Shown in pieces: positions 56,207 through 64,000 of a stretch of DNA of 64,000 bases (position 1 is the first letter of the stretch; the number at the start of each line of letters is the position of its first letter). The notes beneath the pieces are model-generated. The model saw only the letters and a program-made list of their open reading frames with translations. It was not told the DNA's origin and did not search any database. The DNA comes from Pararhizobium capsulatum DSM 1112 (GTDB lineage: Bacteria; Pseudomonadota; Alphaproteobacteria; Rhizobiales; Rhizobiaceae). Position numbers and translations under genes: made by a program. The stretch spans positions 124,001 through 188,000 of the forward strand of contig NZ_JAUSVF010000001.1 in the NCBI RefSeq assembly GCF_030814475.1. Direction: 5' to 3'.

Positions 56207-57481
56207 TCAGGCCGCGTCGGCGGCCGTCAATTGCATTTCGAGATGTCTGCCGTTGTGGCCGGTGATCCGCGCCCACACCATCTCGCGCGGACGAAGGGTC
56301 GGCACCGCGACAAGGGTGAAGTTTTCCGTATGGGCCAGCCCGTTGTTCTCTACGAGCAGCCATTGCTGCGTTCCAACCATGCTGTCAAGATGGCCCTGCA
56401 TTAGCCGAAGTCCAGTGGCGCGCAGCCTTGCCGCCCGTTCCTTGATCACCACACGATCGAGCTGCGGCATGCGGGTGGCCGGCGTTCCCGGGCGGGGGCT
56501 GTAGGGGAAGACGTGCAGATGGGCGATGCCGGCCTCTTCCGCGAGGCTTGCGGCATTGGCGAACATCTCCTCGGTCTCCGTCGGAAACCCGGCAATCATG
56601 TCCGCTCCGAAACTGACATCCGGACGGAGACGGCGCACATCCTCGACGAAACGCAGCGCATCGGCGCGCAGGTGACGACGCTTCATCCGCTTCAGGATCA
56701 TGTCGTCGCCGTGCTGCAGCGACAGATGCAGGTGCGGCATGAAGCGCGGCTCGTCGGCGATCAGGTCCATCAGATGCCGGTCGGCCTCGATGCTGTCGAT
56801 GGAGGAGAGCCGCAGACGACGGATATCCGGCACCTGCTTCAGCAGCGTTTTGGCAAGTAGCCCGAGCGTCGACTGGCCCGGCAGGTCTGCGCCGTAGCTC
56901 GTCGCATCCACGCCCGTCAGAACGATCTCGCTGTAGCCGCCTTCGGTCAGCTTGCGCGCCTGATCGACCACGGCGCCCATCGGCACCGAGCGGGAATTGC
57001 CGCGACCATAGGGGATGACGCAGAAGGTGCAGCGATGATCGCAACCGTTCTGCACCTGAACGAAAGCCCGGACGTGGCCTTCGATCAGCTTCACCATCTG
57101 CGGCGCGGTCTCGCGCACGCTCATGATGTCGTTGACGCGAAGCTTTTCTTCCGCCGAAACGCCGAAATCCGGCAGCGCGCGGTAGGAGGCGCGCTTCAGC
57201 TTCTCCTCGTTGCCGAGAACGGCATCGACCTCCGGCATTTCGGCAAAGGTCTGCTTTTCCGTCTGGGCCGCGCAGCCGGTGACGATGATGCGGGCATGGG
57301 GATTTTCGCGGCGCGCGCGACGGATCGCCTGGCGGGCCTGGCGCACGGCCTCGCCGGTGACGGCGCAGGTGTTGACGAGAATGGCGTTGTTCAGCCCCGC
57401 CTTCTCGGCCTCGCTGCGCATGACTTCGGATTCGTAGGTGTTGAGACGACAGCCGAAGGTTATGACGTCAACGCCGCTCAC
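56207..57481 (-). CDS. mtaB: tRNA t6A37 methylthiotransferase MtaB
   Basis: A 424-residue methylthiotransferase, which turns t6A37 into ms2t6A in ANN-decoding tRNAs. The N-terminal UPF0004 domain has [20 protein letters not shown] and [20 protein letters not shown], and the radical-SAM motif is [40 protein letters not shown] and the C-terminal TRAM-like segment follow. The start is GTG at 57479-57481, overlapping the dapF stop (GTGA); an open frame further upstream has no family sequence. It lies between dapF and ftsY in one operon. Confidence 0.94.
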   Translation of the reverse strand: MSGVDVITFGCRLNTYESEVMRSEAEKAGLNNAILVNTCAVTGEAVRQARQAIRRARRENPHARIIVTGCAAQTEKQTFAEMPEVDAVLGNEEKLKRASYRALPDFGVSAEEKLRVNDIMSVRETAPQMVKLIEGHVRAFVQVQNGCDHRCTFCVIPYGRGNSRSVPMGAVVDQARKLTEGGYSEIVLTGVDATSYGADLPGQSTLGLLAKTLLKQVPDIRRLRLSSIDSIEADRHLMDLIADEPRFMPHLHLSLQHGDDMILKRMKRRHLRADALRFVEDVRRLRPDVSFGADMIAGFPTETEEMFANAASLAEEAGIAHLHVFPYSPRPGTPATRMPQLDRVVIKERAARLRATGLRLMQGHLDSMVGTQQWLLVENNGLAHTENFTLVAVPTLRPREMVWARITGHNGRHLEMQLTAADAA

Positions 57482-58383
57482 AGCGCCCGCGCCTCGGCCG
57501 GCTCCTCGCGGCTGAAGACGCCGGTTTGCGGATCGACCGTTCCGGACCATTCCCATTCTGCCGGGCCGGTCATGATCACATGATCATCACGCTCGCGCCA
57601 CTCGATCGAAAGAATGCCGGGCGGCGTGGCGCTGGCAACGCGGATCGTGACATCGCGTCCCGTACGCCCGGTACGCGCCGCACTGACGGCGGCAGCGCAA
57701 GCGGCGGAACCACATGCGAGCGTGAGGCCTGCGCCGCGCTCCCATGTGCGAGTATTAAGCGAGGTCGCAGATGTGACTTGCGCCAGCGTGATATTGGCGC
57801 GCTCGGGAAACATCGGATGGTTCTCGAGCAGCGGGCCGAAGCGTTCGAGATCGAACGACATGACGTCACGATCGACCCAGAAGATCGCGTGCGGATTGCC
57901 CATCGACATGACCGAGGGCGAATGCAGGATCGGATCGTCGATCGGCCCGATCTGCAGCTCGATTCGGCTGGTATCGTAAAATTCTTCAGAGAGCGGGATG
58001 CGGTTCCACTCGAAAACCGGCGTTCCCATATCGACGGAGATGGTGCCGTCTTCATGCTCGACGGCATTCAGGATGCCGGCAACGGTCTGGAAGGTGAAAA
58101 CCTTGCGGCCGGTCTCCGAAGCGAGCGCCTGCACCACGCAGCGAGTACCGTTGCCGCAGGCTTGCGCTTTTGTACCGTCCGAATTCAGGATATCGATGAA
58201 GGCGTCGGTACCCTCTGCCTTCGCGTCATGGATCGCCATGATCTGGTCGAAGCGTGTCAACGGATCGGCATTGAGCGCAATCGCCGCTTCCGGCGTCACG
58301 CGATCACGTCGGCCGCGCATATCGACGACCAGGATCTTGTTGCCAAGCCCGTTCATCTTCGCGAATTCGACCACATCCGTCAT
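57478..58383 (-). CDS. dapF: Diaminopimelate epimerase
   Basis: A 301-residue DapF converting LL-DAP to meso-DAP for lysine and peptidoglycan. It has [20 protein letters not shown], the first catalytic cysteine in [31 protein letters not shown] and the second in [20 protein letters not shown]. Two ATGs (58389 and 58383) are close; GGAACG fits 58383 better by spacing. Its stop overlaps the mtaB start. It diverges from argG. Confidence 0.95.
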   Translation of the reverse strand: MTDVVEFAKMNGLGNKILVVDMRGRRDRVTPEAAIALNADPLTRFDQIMAIHDAKAEGTDAFIDILNSDGTKAQACGNGTRCVVQALASETGRKVFTFQTVAGILNAVEHEDGTISVDMGTPVFEWNRIPLSEEFYDTSRIELQIGPIDDPILHSPSVMSMGNPHAIFWVDRDVMSFDLERFGPLLENHPMFPERANITLAQVTSATSLNTRTWERGAGLTLACGSAACAAAVSAARTGRTGRDVTIRVASATPPGILSIEWRERDDHVIMTGPAEWEWSGTVDPQTGVFSREEPAEARAL

Positions 58384-58569
58384 TGCCATCGTTCCATGCT
58401 GGTTCTTGCGGTCTATATGGCGGAAATGCGCTGGAATTACCAGTCTTGCCGTGTGGCGCGCGAATAGCCGCGCACAAGCCTTGCACGGCCCCATAATCTC
58501 GCTAAAAGTGCCGCAGACTTTTTTCCGGCGCGAACCCGCGCCCTCTCAACGACCAGACGGACATCAACC

Positions 58570-59793
58570 ATGGCATCGCACAAGCAAGTGAAAAAGGTCG
58601 TCCTCGCCTATTCCGGCGGGCTCGACACTTCGATCATCCTGAAATGGCTGCAGACGGAACTCGGCGCCGAAGTCGTGACCTTCACCGCCGATCTCGGCCA
58701 GGGCGAGGAGCTCGAACCGGCGCGCAAGAAGGCCGAGATGATGGGCATCAAGGAAATCTACATCAAGGATGTGCGCGAAGAGTTCGTAAAGGACTTCGTC
58801 TTCCCGATGTTCCGCGCCAATGCCGTCTATGAAGGCGTCTACCTGCTCGGCACCTCGATTGCCCGCCCGCTGATCTCCAAGCACCTGATCGACATTGCTC
58901 GCGAAACCGGTGCTGACGCCATCGCCCACGGTGCGACCGGCAAGGGCAACGACCAGGTTCGCTTCGAGCTTTCCGCCTACGCGTTGAACCCGGACATCAA
59001 GATCATCGCTCCCTGGCGCGACTGGTCGTTCAAAAGCCGCACCGACCTGCTCGCCTTTGCCGAAGAACACCAGATCCCGGTTGCCAAGGACAAGAAAGGC
59101 GAAGCCCCCTTCTCCGTCGATGCAAACCTGCTGCACTCCTCTTCCGAGGGCAAGGTATTGGAAGATCCGGCTGTCGAGGCACCGGAATACGTGCACATGC
59201 GCACCATCTCACCGGAAGCAGCGCCTGACAAACCAACGGTCATCAAGATCGGCTTCGAGCAGGGCGATGCCGTCTCGATCAATGGCGTGCGCCTGTCGCC
59301 GGCAACGCTGCTAGCCCAGCTCAACGACTACGGCCGCGACAACGGCATCGGCCGCCTCGACCTCGTGGAAAACCGCTTCGTCGGCATGAAGTCGCGCGGC
59401 GTCTACGAAACCCCCGGCGGCACGATTCTGCTAGCCGCACACCGCGGCATCGAATCGATCACACTCGACCGGGGTGCAGCCCACCTCAAGGATGAGCTGA
59501 TGCCGCGCTACGCCGAGCTCATCTATTATGGCTTCTGGTTCTCGCCGGAGCGCCAGATGCTGCAGGCGGCGATCGATCTCAGCCAGAAGGATGTCGAAGG
59601 CGAAGTGACGCTGAAGCTCTACAAGGGCAACGTCATGACCATCGGCCGCGAGAGCCCCAAGTCGCTCTATTCCGACAAGCTGGTCACCTTCGAGGACGAC
59701 CAGGGCGCCTACGATCAGAAGGATGCCGCCGGCTTCATCAAGCTTAACGCGCTGCGCCTGCGCACGCTGGCTGCCCGCAACCGCGACAAGTAA
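58570..59793 (+). CDS. argG: Argininosuccinate synthase
   Basis: A 407-residue ArgG, which ligates citrulline and aspartate in arginine synthesis. It has the ATP pyrophosphatase P-loop [60 protein letters not shown] and the citrulline-binding [16 protein letters not shown]. It is a single-gene unit with a terminator at 59816-59846. Confidence 0.97.
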   Translation: MASHKQVKKVVLAYSGGLDTSIILKWLQTELGAEVVTFTADLGQGEELEPARKKAEMMGIKEIYIKDVREEFVKDFVFPMFRANAVYEGVYLLGTSIARPLISKHLIDIARETGADAIAHGATGKGNDQVRFELSAYALNPDIKIIAPWRDWSFKSRTDLLAFAEEHQIPVAKDKKGEAPFSVDANLLHSSSEGKVLEDPAVEAPEYVHMRTISPEAAPDKPTVIKIGFEQGDAVSINGVRLSPATLLAQLNDYGRDNGIGRLDLVENRFVGMKSRGVYETPGGTILLAAHRGIESITLDRGAAHLKDELMPRYAELIYYGFWFSPERQMLQAAIDLSQKDVEGEVTLKLYKGNVMTIGRESPKSLYSDKLVTFEDDQGAYDQKDAAGFIKLNALRLRTLAARNRDK

Positions 59794-59815
59794 GCCCATT
59801 CAGGTTGAATTTAAG

Positions 59816-59846
59816 AGCCCGCCTTCGGAAACGAGGGCGGGCTTTT
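59816..59846 (+). terminator. Rho-independent terminator of argG
   Basis: AGCCCGCC (59816-59823) pairs with GGCGGGCT (59836-59843) around a 12-base loop, followed by TTT. It also lies just past the stop of the convergent efflux gene (59851) and may serve both directions. Confidence 0.87.
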
Positions 59847-59850
59847 CGTA

Positions 59851-61047
59851 TCAGCCGACGACGGCCCGGCGGGTGAGCTGCACGAAACGCAGGTAGCTCA
59901 GCACCGGTATCAACGCCATGGTCGGGATGATGATGCCGAAGGCGGCAAAAGGCGTGCCCATCCACGCTGCCGCAAGGCCGCCGAGGAAACCGCCGGCCAT
60001 CTGGATGAAGCCCATCATCGCAGAAGCGGAACCCGCAATATGTGGGAACGATTGCAGCGCTGCCGTCGTCATATGTGGCGTCAGGAAGGCAATGCCGAAA
60101 CTCAGGAACGCCACCGGTAGCATCACCGAAAGATAGCTCGGCGTCACGATCTGGACGGAGAGCGCAATCAGCAGGCCTCCCGTCGCCAGCATGGCAAGCC
60201 CGGCCCTGACCGAACCCTCTCCACCCAGTTTCTCCGCCGTCAATCGCAGGCAGACGGAACCGAAGAAATAGGAGCCGGACTGCATCAGCATGCCGATGCC
60301 GAAGGCTGTCGGTGTCAGCCCCACCCGTTCAATGAGGATGAAGGGCAGCATTGTCGCCTGCGCATAAAGGGCACCGACCGAGCCGCCGAGAACGAGCGCT
60401 GCTGCAATGAAGCGGCCATCCTTCAAGAGGCTCCAATAGGCGGCAAGCAATCGGCGTGGACGGGCGAGCGCTCGATCGGCCACCGTCGTCTCGCGCATGA
60501 AGATCAACACGGCTGACGCCGTCAGCAGGCCGAAGCCGATCAGCACGAGAAAAATCGAATGCCAGCCAAAGGCGGCAAGCGCCAGACCTCCGATCGTCGG
60601 CGCCATGGCCGGGCCGATCGCCAGCATGATGCCGATCAGGTTCATGATCCGCGAGGCCTCTGTCCCGGTGAACTGGTCGCGCACGATGGCACGGGCAACC
60701 GTGATGCCGACCGAAGCGCCGATCCCTTGGATCAACCGTCCGGCAAGAAGCCACTCGACGCTCGGCGCCAGGATACAGATGAGACTTCCCAGCAGGTTGA
60801 TGCCGACGAAGGCAAGCGTCGCAGTCTTGCGACCGAAGGCATCGGACATTGGGCCAGACACCAGCTGCGCAACCGAAAAGCCACCGAAATAAACCGACAG
60901 CGTCAGCTTGATCATCGATTCCGTCGAGGAGAAAGCCTCGACCAGCTCGGGCATCGCCGGCGTATAGATCGACATGGAAATCGGTCCGAGCGTTGCCAGA
61001 AGCGCACCGAGAATGCTGGTGCGACGCTCGCTCATTCTGAGGCTCAT
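59851..61047 (-). CDS. Bcr/CflA-family multidrug MFS transporter
   Basis: A 398-residue 12-helix drug/proton antiporter of the DHA1 family: LGPISMSIYTPAMPELVEAF, QLVSGPMSDAFGRKTATLAF (motif A) and GIGASVGITVARAIVRDQFT (motif B region). The C-terminal half has TAALQSFPHIAGSASAMMGF. It exports drugs or other small molecules; the substrate is unknown. Its ATG overlaps the stop of the MarR gene (ATGA, 61044-61047), which suggests regulation by that repressor. Confidence 0.9.
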   Translation of the reverse strand: MSLRMSERRTSILGALLATLGPISMSIYTPAMPELVEAFSSTESMIKLTLSVYFGGFSVAQLVSGPMSDAFGRKTATLAFVGINLLGSLICILAPSVEWLLAGRLIQGIGASVGITVARAIVRDQFTGTEASRIMNLIGIMLAIGPAMAPTIGGLALAAFGWHSIFLVLIGFGLLTASAVLIFMRETTVADRALARPRRLLAAYWSLLKDGRFIAAALVLGGSVGALYAQATMLPFILIERVGLTPTAFGIGMLMQSGSYFFGSVCLRLTAEKLGGEGSVRAGLAMLATGGLLIALSVQIVTPSYLSVMLPVAFLSFGIAFLTPHMTTAALQSFPHIAGSASAMMGFIQMAGGFLGGLAAAWMGTPFAAFGIIIPTMALIPVLSYLRFVQLTRRAVVG

Positions 61048-61532
61048 GGCGCCGGATTCTTTCCGGCTGGATTTTTATCGAGGGTACCGCGATCGATCTG
61101 CTGCAGATTGTCGCGAAGCATCTGGAGGCTTGAACGCAGCATTTCGCGGGCCGCCGGTTCAAGTCCAACCGTAACCTGCTCCATCAGTTCGCGGACTTCC
61201 GTTCGGATTGCCGTCAGGGCGAGATCCGCGGTGTCGGTGATAACAACGTTTTTCGCTCGCCGGTCGCCGGGATCAGGCACACGCTGGACCAGTTCCAGCG
61301 CTTCAAGGCGGTCGAGATAGGTGGAAAGCGTCATCGGCTCGATGCCGAGCTTGATGGCGATATCGGCCTGCTTGATGCCACCGGCGAGCGCCACCTGGAT
61401 CAGCGTGCGCGCCTCTCCGGGCGTGAGTTCGACCCCGGAGGCGTTGATGCGCCGATCGAAGGCGCCGCGCAGGAGACGGGAAACATCTGTCAGCAGCATG
61501 CCGATCGTATCGGACTCAAGTTTTACGGACAT
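61044..61532 (-). CDS. MarR family transcriptional regulator
   Basis: A 162-residue MarR-type winged helix: LLTDVSRLLRGAFDRRINAS, GVELTPGEARTLIQVALAGG, QADIAIKLGIEPMTLSTYLD and RLEALELVQRVPDPGDRRAK, the latter being the wing. It probably represses its own operon with the Bcr/CflA efflux gene, released by a small ligand. The upstream gap (61533-61749) holds the promoter; no clear operator dyad was resolved. Confidence 0.92.
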   Translation of the reverse strand: MSVKLESDTIGMLLTDVSRLLRGAFDRRINASGVELTPGEARTLIQVALAGGIKQADIAIKLGIEPMTLSTYLDRLEALELVQRVPDPGDRRAKNVVITDTADLALTAIRTEVRELMEQVTVGLEPAAREMLRSSLQMLRDNLQQIDRGTLDKNPAGKNPAP

Positions 61533-61749
61533 AAAATGGCCAGCGGGGTTGGTCGTAAGCTTTGCTTATCATCGGCCACTCAAAGCAACAACCCACGATC
61601 CCAATAGCGAATTTCAGGCATCACGAATATATCACAAGAAGACACGTCGGATGACAACACGGTGCATCGCGCAGCCGTGAATTGAATGTGTATCCGTATC
61701 AGCGTCAGCATCCCCCGGACCGCAAAGGTCCTAACCTGGGAGAGACAAA

Positions 61750-62013
61750 ATGATCAGAACCACCACACTGGCCCTCACGCTCGCTATCGGTTTTTCCGCA
61801 CCTGTTTTTGCCGCCGGCATGGCGACCTGCGACGAGGCATCGATGATGAAGACGGAGGAGATGGCCAAGGGGATGACAGATCCGATGAAAAAGGATCAGA
61901 TGATGATGGCCACGCAGGAAATTGACAGCGCCAAGATGGCGATGAAGGCCGGCAATATGGACGAATGCTCCACCCATATGGACAACGCCATGAAGGCCAT
62001 GGAAACGAAATAA
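61750..62013 (+). CDS. Small secreted Met-rich protein
   Basis: An 87-residue exported protein. The signal peptide MIRTTTLALTLAIGFSAPVF ends near AAGMA. In the roughly 65-residue mature part 18 residues are Met, in MATCDEASMMKTEEMAKGMT, DPMKKDQMMMATQEIDSAKM and AMKAGNMDECSTHMDNAMKA. Two cysteines and a histidine accompany them. GGGAGAG precedes the ATG. Met-rich periplasmic peptides often bind copper(I) or silver; that is inference here. I know of no characterised homologue. Confidence 0.7.
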   Translation: MIRTTTLALTLAIGFSAPVFAAGMATCDEASMMKTEEMAKGMTDPMKKDQMMMATQEIDSAKMAMKAGNMDECSTHMDNAMKAMETK

Positions 62014-62151
62014 GCATCTGCTGAGCCGCAGCGCAAATCCGGCAAGATGGCGCTGCGGCAGACTTGACGGAATCATTCTGCAAGGATCGAATGACGCAAA
62101 CTGCGCCGGTTGAACATGGCGCCGGTATCATTGTGGTCCTGGGGAACGCCA

Positions 62152-62793
62152 ATGTCTCAAACTCTGCTCTTCGGTACGTTTCTCGCGGCCCTTTTCTACG
62201 TGCTCATTCCCGGTCCCGCCTTCCTGGCACTTCTCGGTATCGGCGCAGGTCAGGGGCGGAAGGCAGGCGCGTTGTTCATGGGCGGACACCTCGCCGGCGA
62301 TCTTCTCTGGTCGACGCTTGCGCTGATCGCCATTGTTGGCGCCAAGACCATCGGAAGCACGGTTTTCGACATCCTCGGCCTGCTCTGTGGCCTCTATCTC
62401 GGCTGGATCGCCTGGACGGCGTTGAAGGCAAAACCGCGCGGTGAAAATCAGCTGCTGTTGACGGTGGAACGCCCTCTTCGTCGCGGGCTGGTCTTCGGGC
62501 TCACCAATCCCAAGGGCTATCCGGTGGCGCTTGCTACCTTCACGGCATTGCTCGCGGGCTCCGCCAACGCGCTCGATTTCGATGCGTTGCCGGCTTTGCT
62601 CGCTGTTTCCTTCCTCGGCTTTCTTGTCGCCGACATCATTCTGATCGGTATCATCGGCGCGTCCTTCGTCCGCCGTTTCTATCGCCGTCATGAACTGGCG
62701 ATCGTACGGCTCTCAGGCGTGCTGTTCATGGGCTTTGCCGTACAGGCAATCTGGCATGCCGCGCCCGGCCTACTCGGTATGCGCAAGCCTTGA
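62152..62793 (+). CDS. LysE/RhtB family translocator
   Basis: A 213-residue exporter with about six helices. It has TFLAALFYVLIPGPAFLALL, AGALFMGGHLAGDLLWSTLA, and VFGLTNPKGYPVALATFTAL. The N-terminal Pro-Gly-Pro signature is intact. GGGGAA at 62141-62146 supports the ATG at 62152; the frame upstream has no family sequence. Substrate unknown. The gene precedes an M3 peptidase gene by about 100 bp, a loose pairing. Confidence 0.87.
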   Translation: MSQTLLFGTFLAALFYVLIPGPAFLALLGIGAGQGRKAGALFMGGHLAGDLLWSTLALIAIVGAKTIGSTVFDILGLLCGLYLGWIAWTALKAKPRGENQLLLTVERPLRRGLVFGLTNPKGYPVALATFTALLAGSANALDFDALPALLAVSFLGFLVADIILIGIIGASFVRRFYRRHELAIVRLSGVLFMGFAVQAIWHAAPGLLGMRKP

Positions 62794-62896
62794 CCGCTTG
62801 TCGTCAGCGACCCATCTGAAGACACGACCTCCACTTTCGGCGACAGGATCGCAGGCTTGCCATGACGCGGGCCATTTCAATGTGAAAGGATTTCCC

Positions 62897-64000
62897 ATGA
62901 CCTCCGAGACGACGCTGAACCCGGCCCTGACTGACTGGAACGGGCTGAACGGCCTTCCGCGTTTCGAGGCTGTCTCCGATGATGATTTTGCGCCCGCCTT
63001 CGAGGCAGCGTTGAAGGAGCATGAGGCGGAAATTGATGCTATCGCCAGCAATCCCGATGCTCCGACCTTCGAAAACACCGTCATTGCGCTGGAGATCGCC
63101 GGCGATAGCCTCTCGCGTGTCTCTGCCCTGTTCTGGAACCGGGCCGGCGCGCATACCAATGATGCCATCCAGGCGCTCGAGCGCGAGATCGCTCCGAAGA
63201 TGTCGCGCCATTATTCGAAGATCGGCATGAATGCCACGCTTTTCCAGCGCATCGACACCCTCTGGGAAAATCGCGAGACGCTCGGTCTCAATACCGAGGC
63301 AACGCGCGTGCTGGAACGCCATTGGAAGGGTTTCGTGAAATCGGGTGCCAAGCTGCCGACGGATGAGCAGGAGCGGCTTGCGGCCATCAACGAGAAGCTT
63401 GCCGCTCTCGGCGCAAGTTTCGGCCAGAATGTATTGGCGGATGAGAAGAGCTGGTCGCTGATCCTCTCCGACGAAGCCGAGCTTACCGGCCTGCCGCCTT
63501 TCCTAACGGATGCCATGGCGTCCGCTGCCCGCGAGCGCGGCGAGGAAGGCAAATATGCCGTCACCCTGTCGCGCTCGATCATCGAACCGTTCCTCACTTT
63601 CTCGGAAAATCGCGAGCTGCGCGAGCAGGCGTTCAAGGCCTGGGCGGCGCGCGGCGAAAATGGCGGTGACACCGACAACAGGGAGATCGTGCGCGAAACA
63701 CTGGCACTGCGCAGCGACATGGCCAAGCTGCTTGGATACGGTAATTACGCTGAACTGAAGCTCGACAACACCATGGCAAAGACGGCCGATGCCGTGAACG
63801 ATCTTCTGAAGGCCGTCTGGGCGAAGGCCTTGAAGCGAGCCGGGGAAGAAGAGGCCGATATCGCCGAACTGATAGCTCGCGAAGGCAAGAACCATGAGGT
63901 CATGCCCTGGGACTGGCGTCACTATGCCGAAAAGATCCGGGCCGAGAAATTCGATTTCTCCGAAGCCGAGTTGAAGCCCTATCTGCAGCTCGAAAAGATC
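62897..64000 (+). CDS. M3 family oligopeptidase (PrlC/Dcp-like), 5' part
   Basis: The first 368 codons of a zinc metallopeptidase of family M3; it runs off the window. It starts at MTSETTLNPALTDWNGLNGL, then PRFEAVSDDDFAPAFEAALK, FENTVIALEIAGDSLSRVSA, LFWNRAGAHTNDAIQALERE and KLLGYGNYAELKLDNTMAKT. These are the N-terminal helical regions of oligopeptidase A and dipeptidyl carboxypeptidase. The HExxH zinc site would come after the window end, so it cannot be checked. No signal peptide was seen, in keeping with a cytoplasmic enzyme that degrades short peptides. Confidence 0.9.
   Translation, partial: MTSETTLNPALTDWNGLNGLPRFEAVSDDDFAPAFEAALKEHEAEIDAIASNPDAPTFENTVIALEIAGDSLSRVSALFWNRAGAHTNDAIQALEREIAPKMSRHYSKIGMNATLFQRIDTLWENRETLGLNTEATRVLERHWKGFVKSGAKLPTDEQERLAAINEKLAALGASFGQNVLADEKSWSLILSDEAELTGLPPFLTDAMASAARERGEEGKYAVTLSRSIIEPFLTFSENRELREQAFKAWAARGENGGDTDNREIVRETLALRSDMAKLLGYGNYAELKLDNTMAKTADAVNDLLKAVWAKALKRAGEEEADIAELIAREGKNHEVMPWDWRHYAEKIRAEKFDFSEAELKPYLQLEKI

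Overview
The window is 64 kb of chromosome from an alphaproteobacterium of the order Hyphomicrobiales, most probably Rhizobiaceae (Rhizobium, Neorhizobium, Agrobacterium or a close relative). The evidence is high GC, the gene families (BA14K, DUF1223, DUF2585, DUF2794, invasion-associated locus B, an OtpR-type regulator), the ybhL leader RNA, the rpsP-rimM-trmD-rplS/ffh and ccm-yciB-ftsY-mtaB-dapF neighbourhoods, and rhizobial-type palindromic repeats. Almost all of it is core housekeeping sequence.

Layout. 1-2.7 kb: a decayed mobile region abutting the 3' end of a tRNA-Gly(GCC) gene. It holds a frameshifted IS21-type istA end, a phage-type virion protein gene broken by a stop codon, and a small secreted Rap1a-like protein. 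3-8 kb: prolyl-tRNA editing protein, CnoX/YbbN thioredoxin-TPR protein, LON-domain protein, Trm112-like protein, UbiH-type hydroxylase, TesB thioesterase. 8.1-10.1 kb: glnK-amtB with a sigma-54-type promoter. 10.2-21 kb: ftsK, LolA-like protein, exonuclease III, a TonB-dependent siderophore receptor with a TGA-N9-TCA palindrome upstream, a cyclic-nucleotide-binding protein with an OmpR-type regulator, an L,D-transpeptidase, leuC and a BA14K gene with a premature stop. 21-25 kb: a polar amino acid ABC transporter, then a zeta-toxin-like locus with a decayed repeated tail. 25-30 kb: rplS, trmD, rimM, rpsP, chorismate mutase and ffh, with a TSUP transporter on the opposite strand. 30-45 kb: LysE exporter, TrpXYZ-like ABC transporter, rlmN, IalB-like protein, pterin dehydratase, RNA cyclic phosphodiesterase, tesA-ybbAP, ybhL leader plus BI-1 gene, GNAT enzyme, DUF proteins. 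45-53 kb: acnA and the cytochrome c maturation genes. 53-64 kb: DUF2585, yciB, ftsY, mtaB, dapF, argG, a Bcr/CflA efflux pump with a MarR regulator, a Met-rich secreted peptide, a second LysE-family exporter and the start of an M3 oligopeptidase.

The strongest unexplained structure is at 49.0-50.9 kb. A three-gene, opposite-strand, locally AT-rich cassette of unrecognised genes sits between ccmA and ccmB, which are normally adjacent. All three products end in Arg-rich hydrophilic tails, and the two 235-residue products share a short LTP...NVL motif. A 29-bp repeat (27 of 29 positions identical) touches the stop codon of ccmA beside this cassette and also touches the stop codon of the zeta-toxin locus tail at 24.8 kb, whose product likewise ends in an Arg-rich tail. 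I propose these as two accessory toxin or effector-like cassettes. A role as type IV secretion substrates or as a toxin/immunity set is inference only.

Other notable signals are two oppositely oriented copies of a palindromic repeat translated within the linker of FtsY, a RirA-like operator inside a 14-bp palindrome, and a BA14K protein whose second motif lies behind an in-frame TAA.
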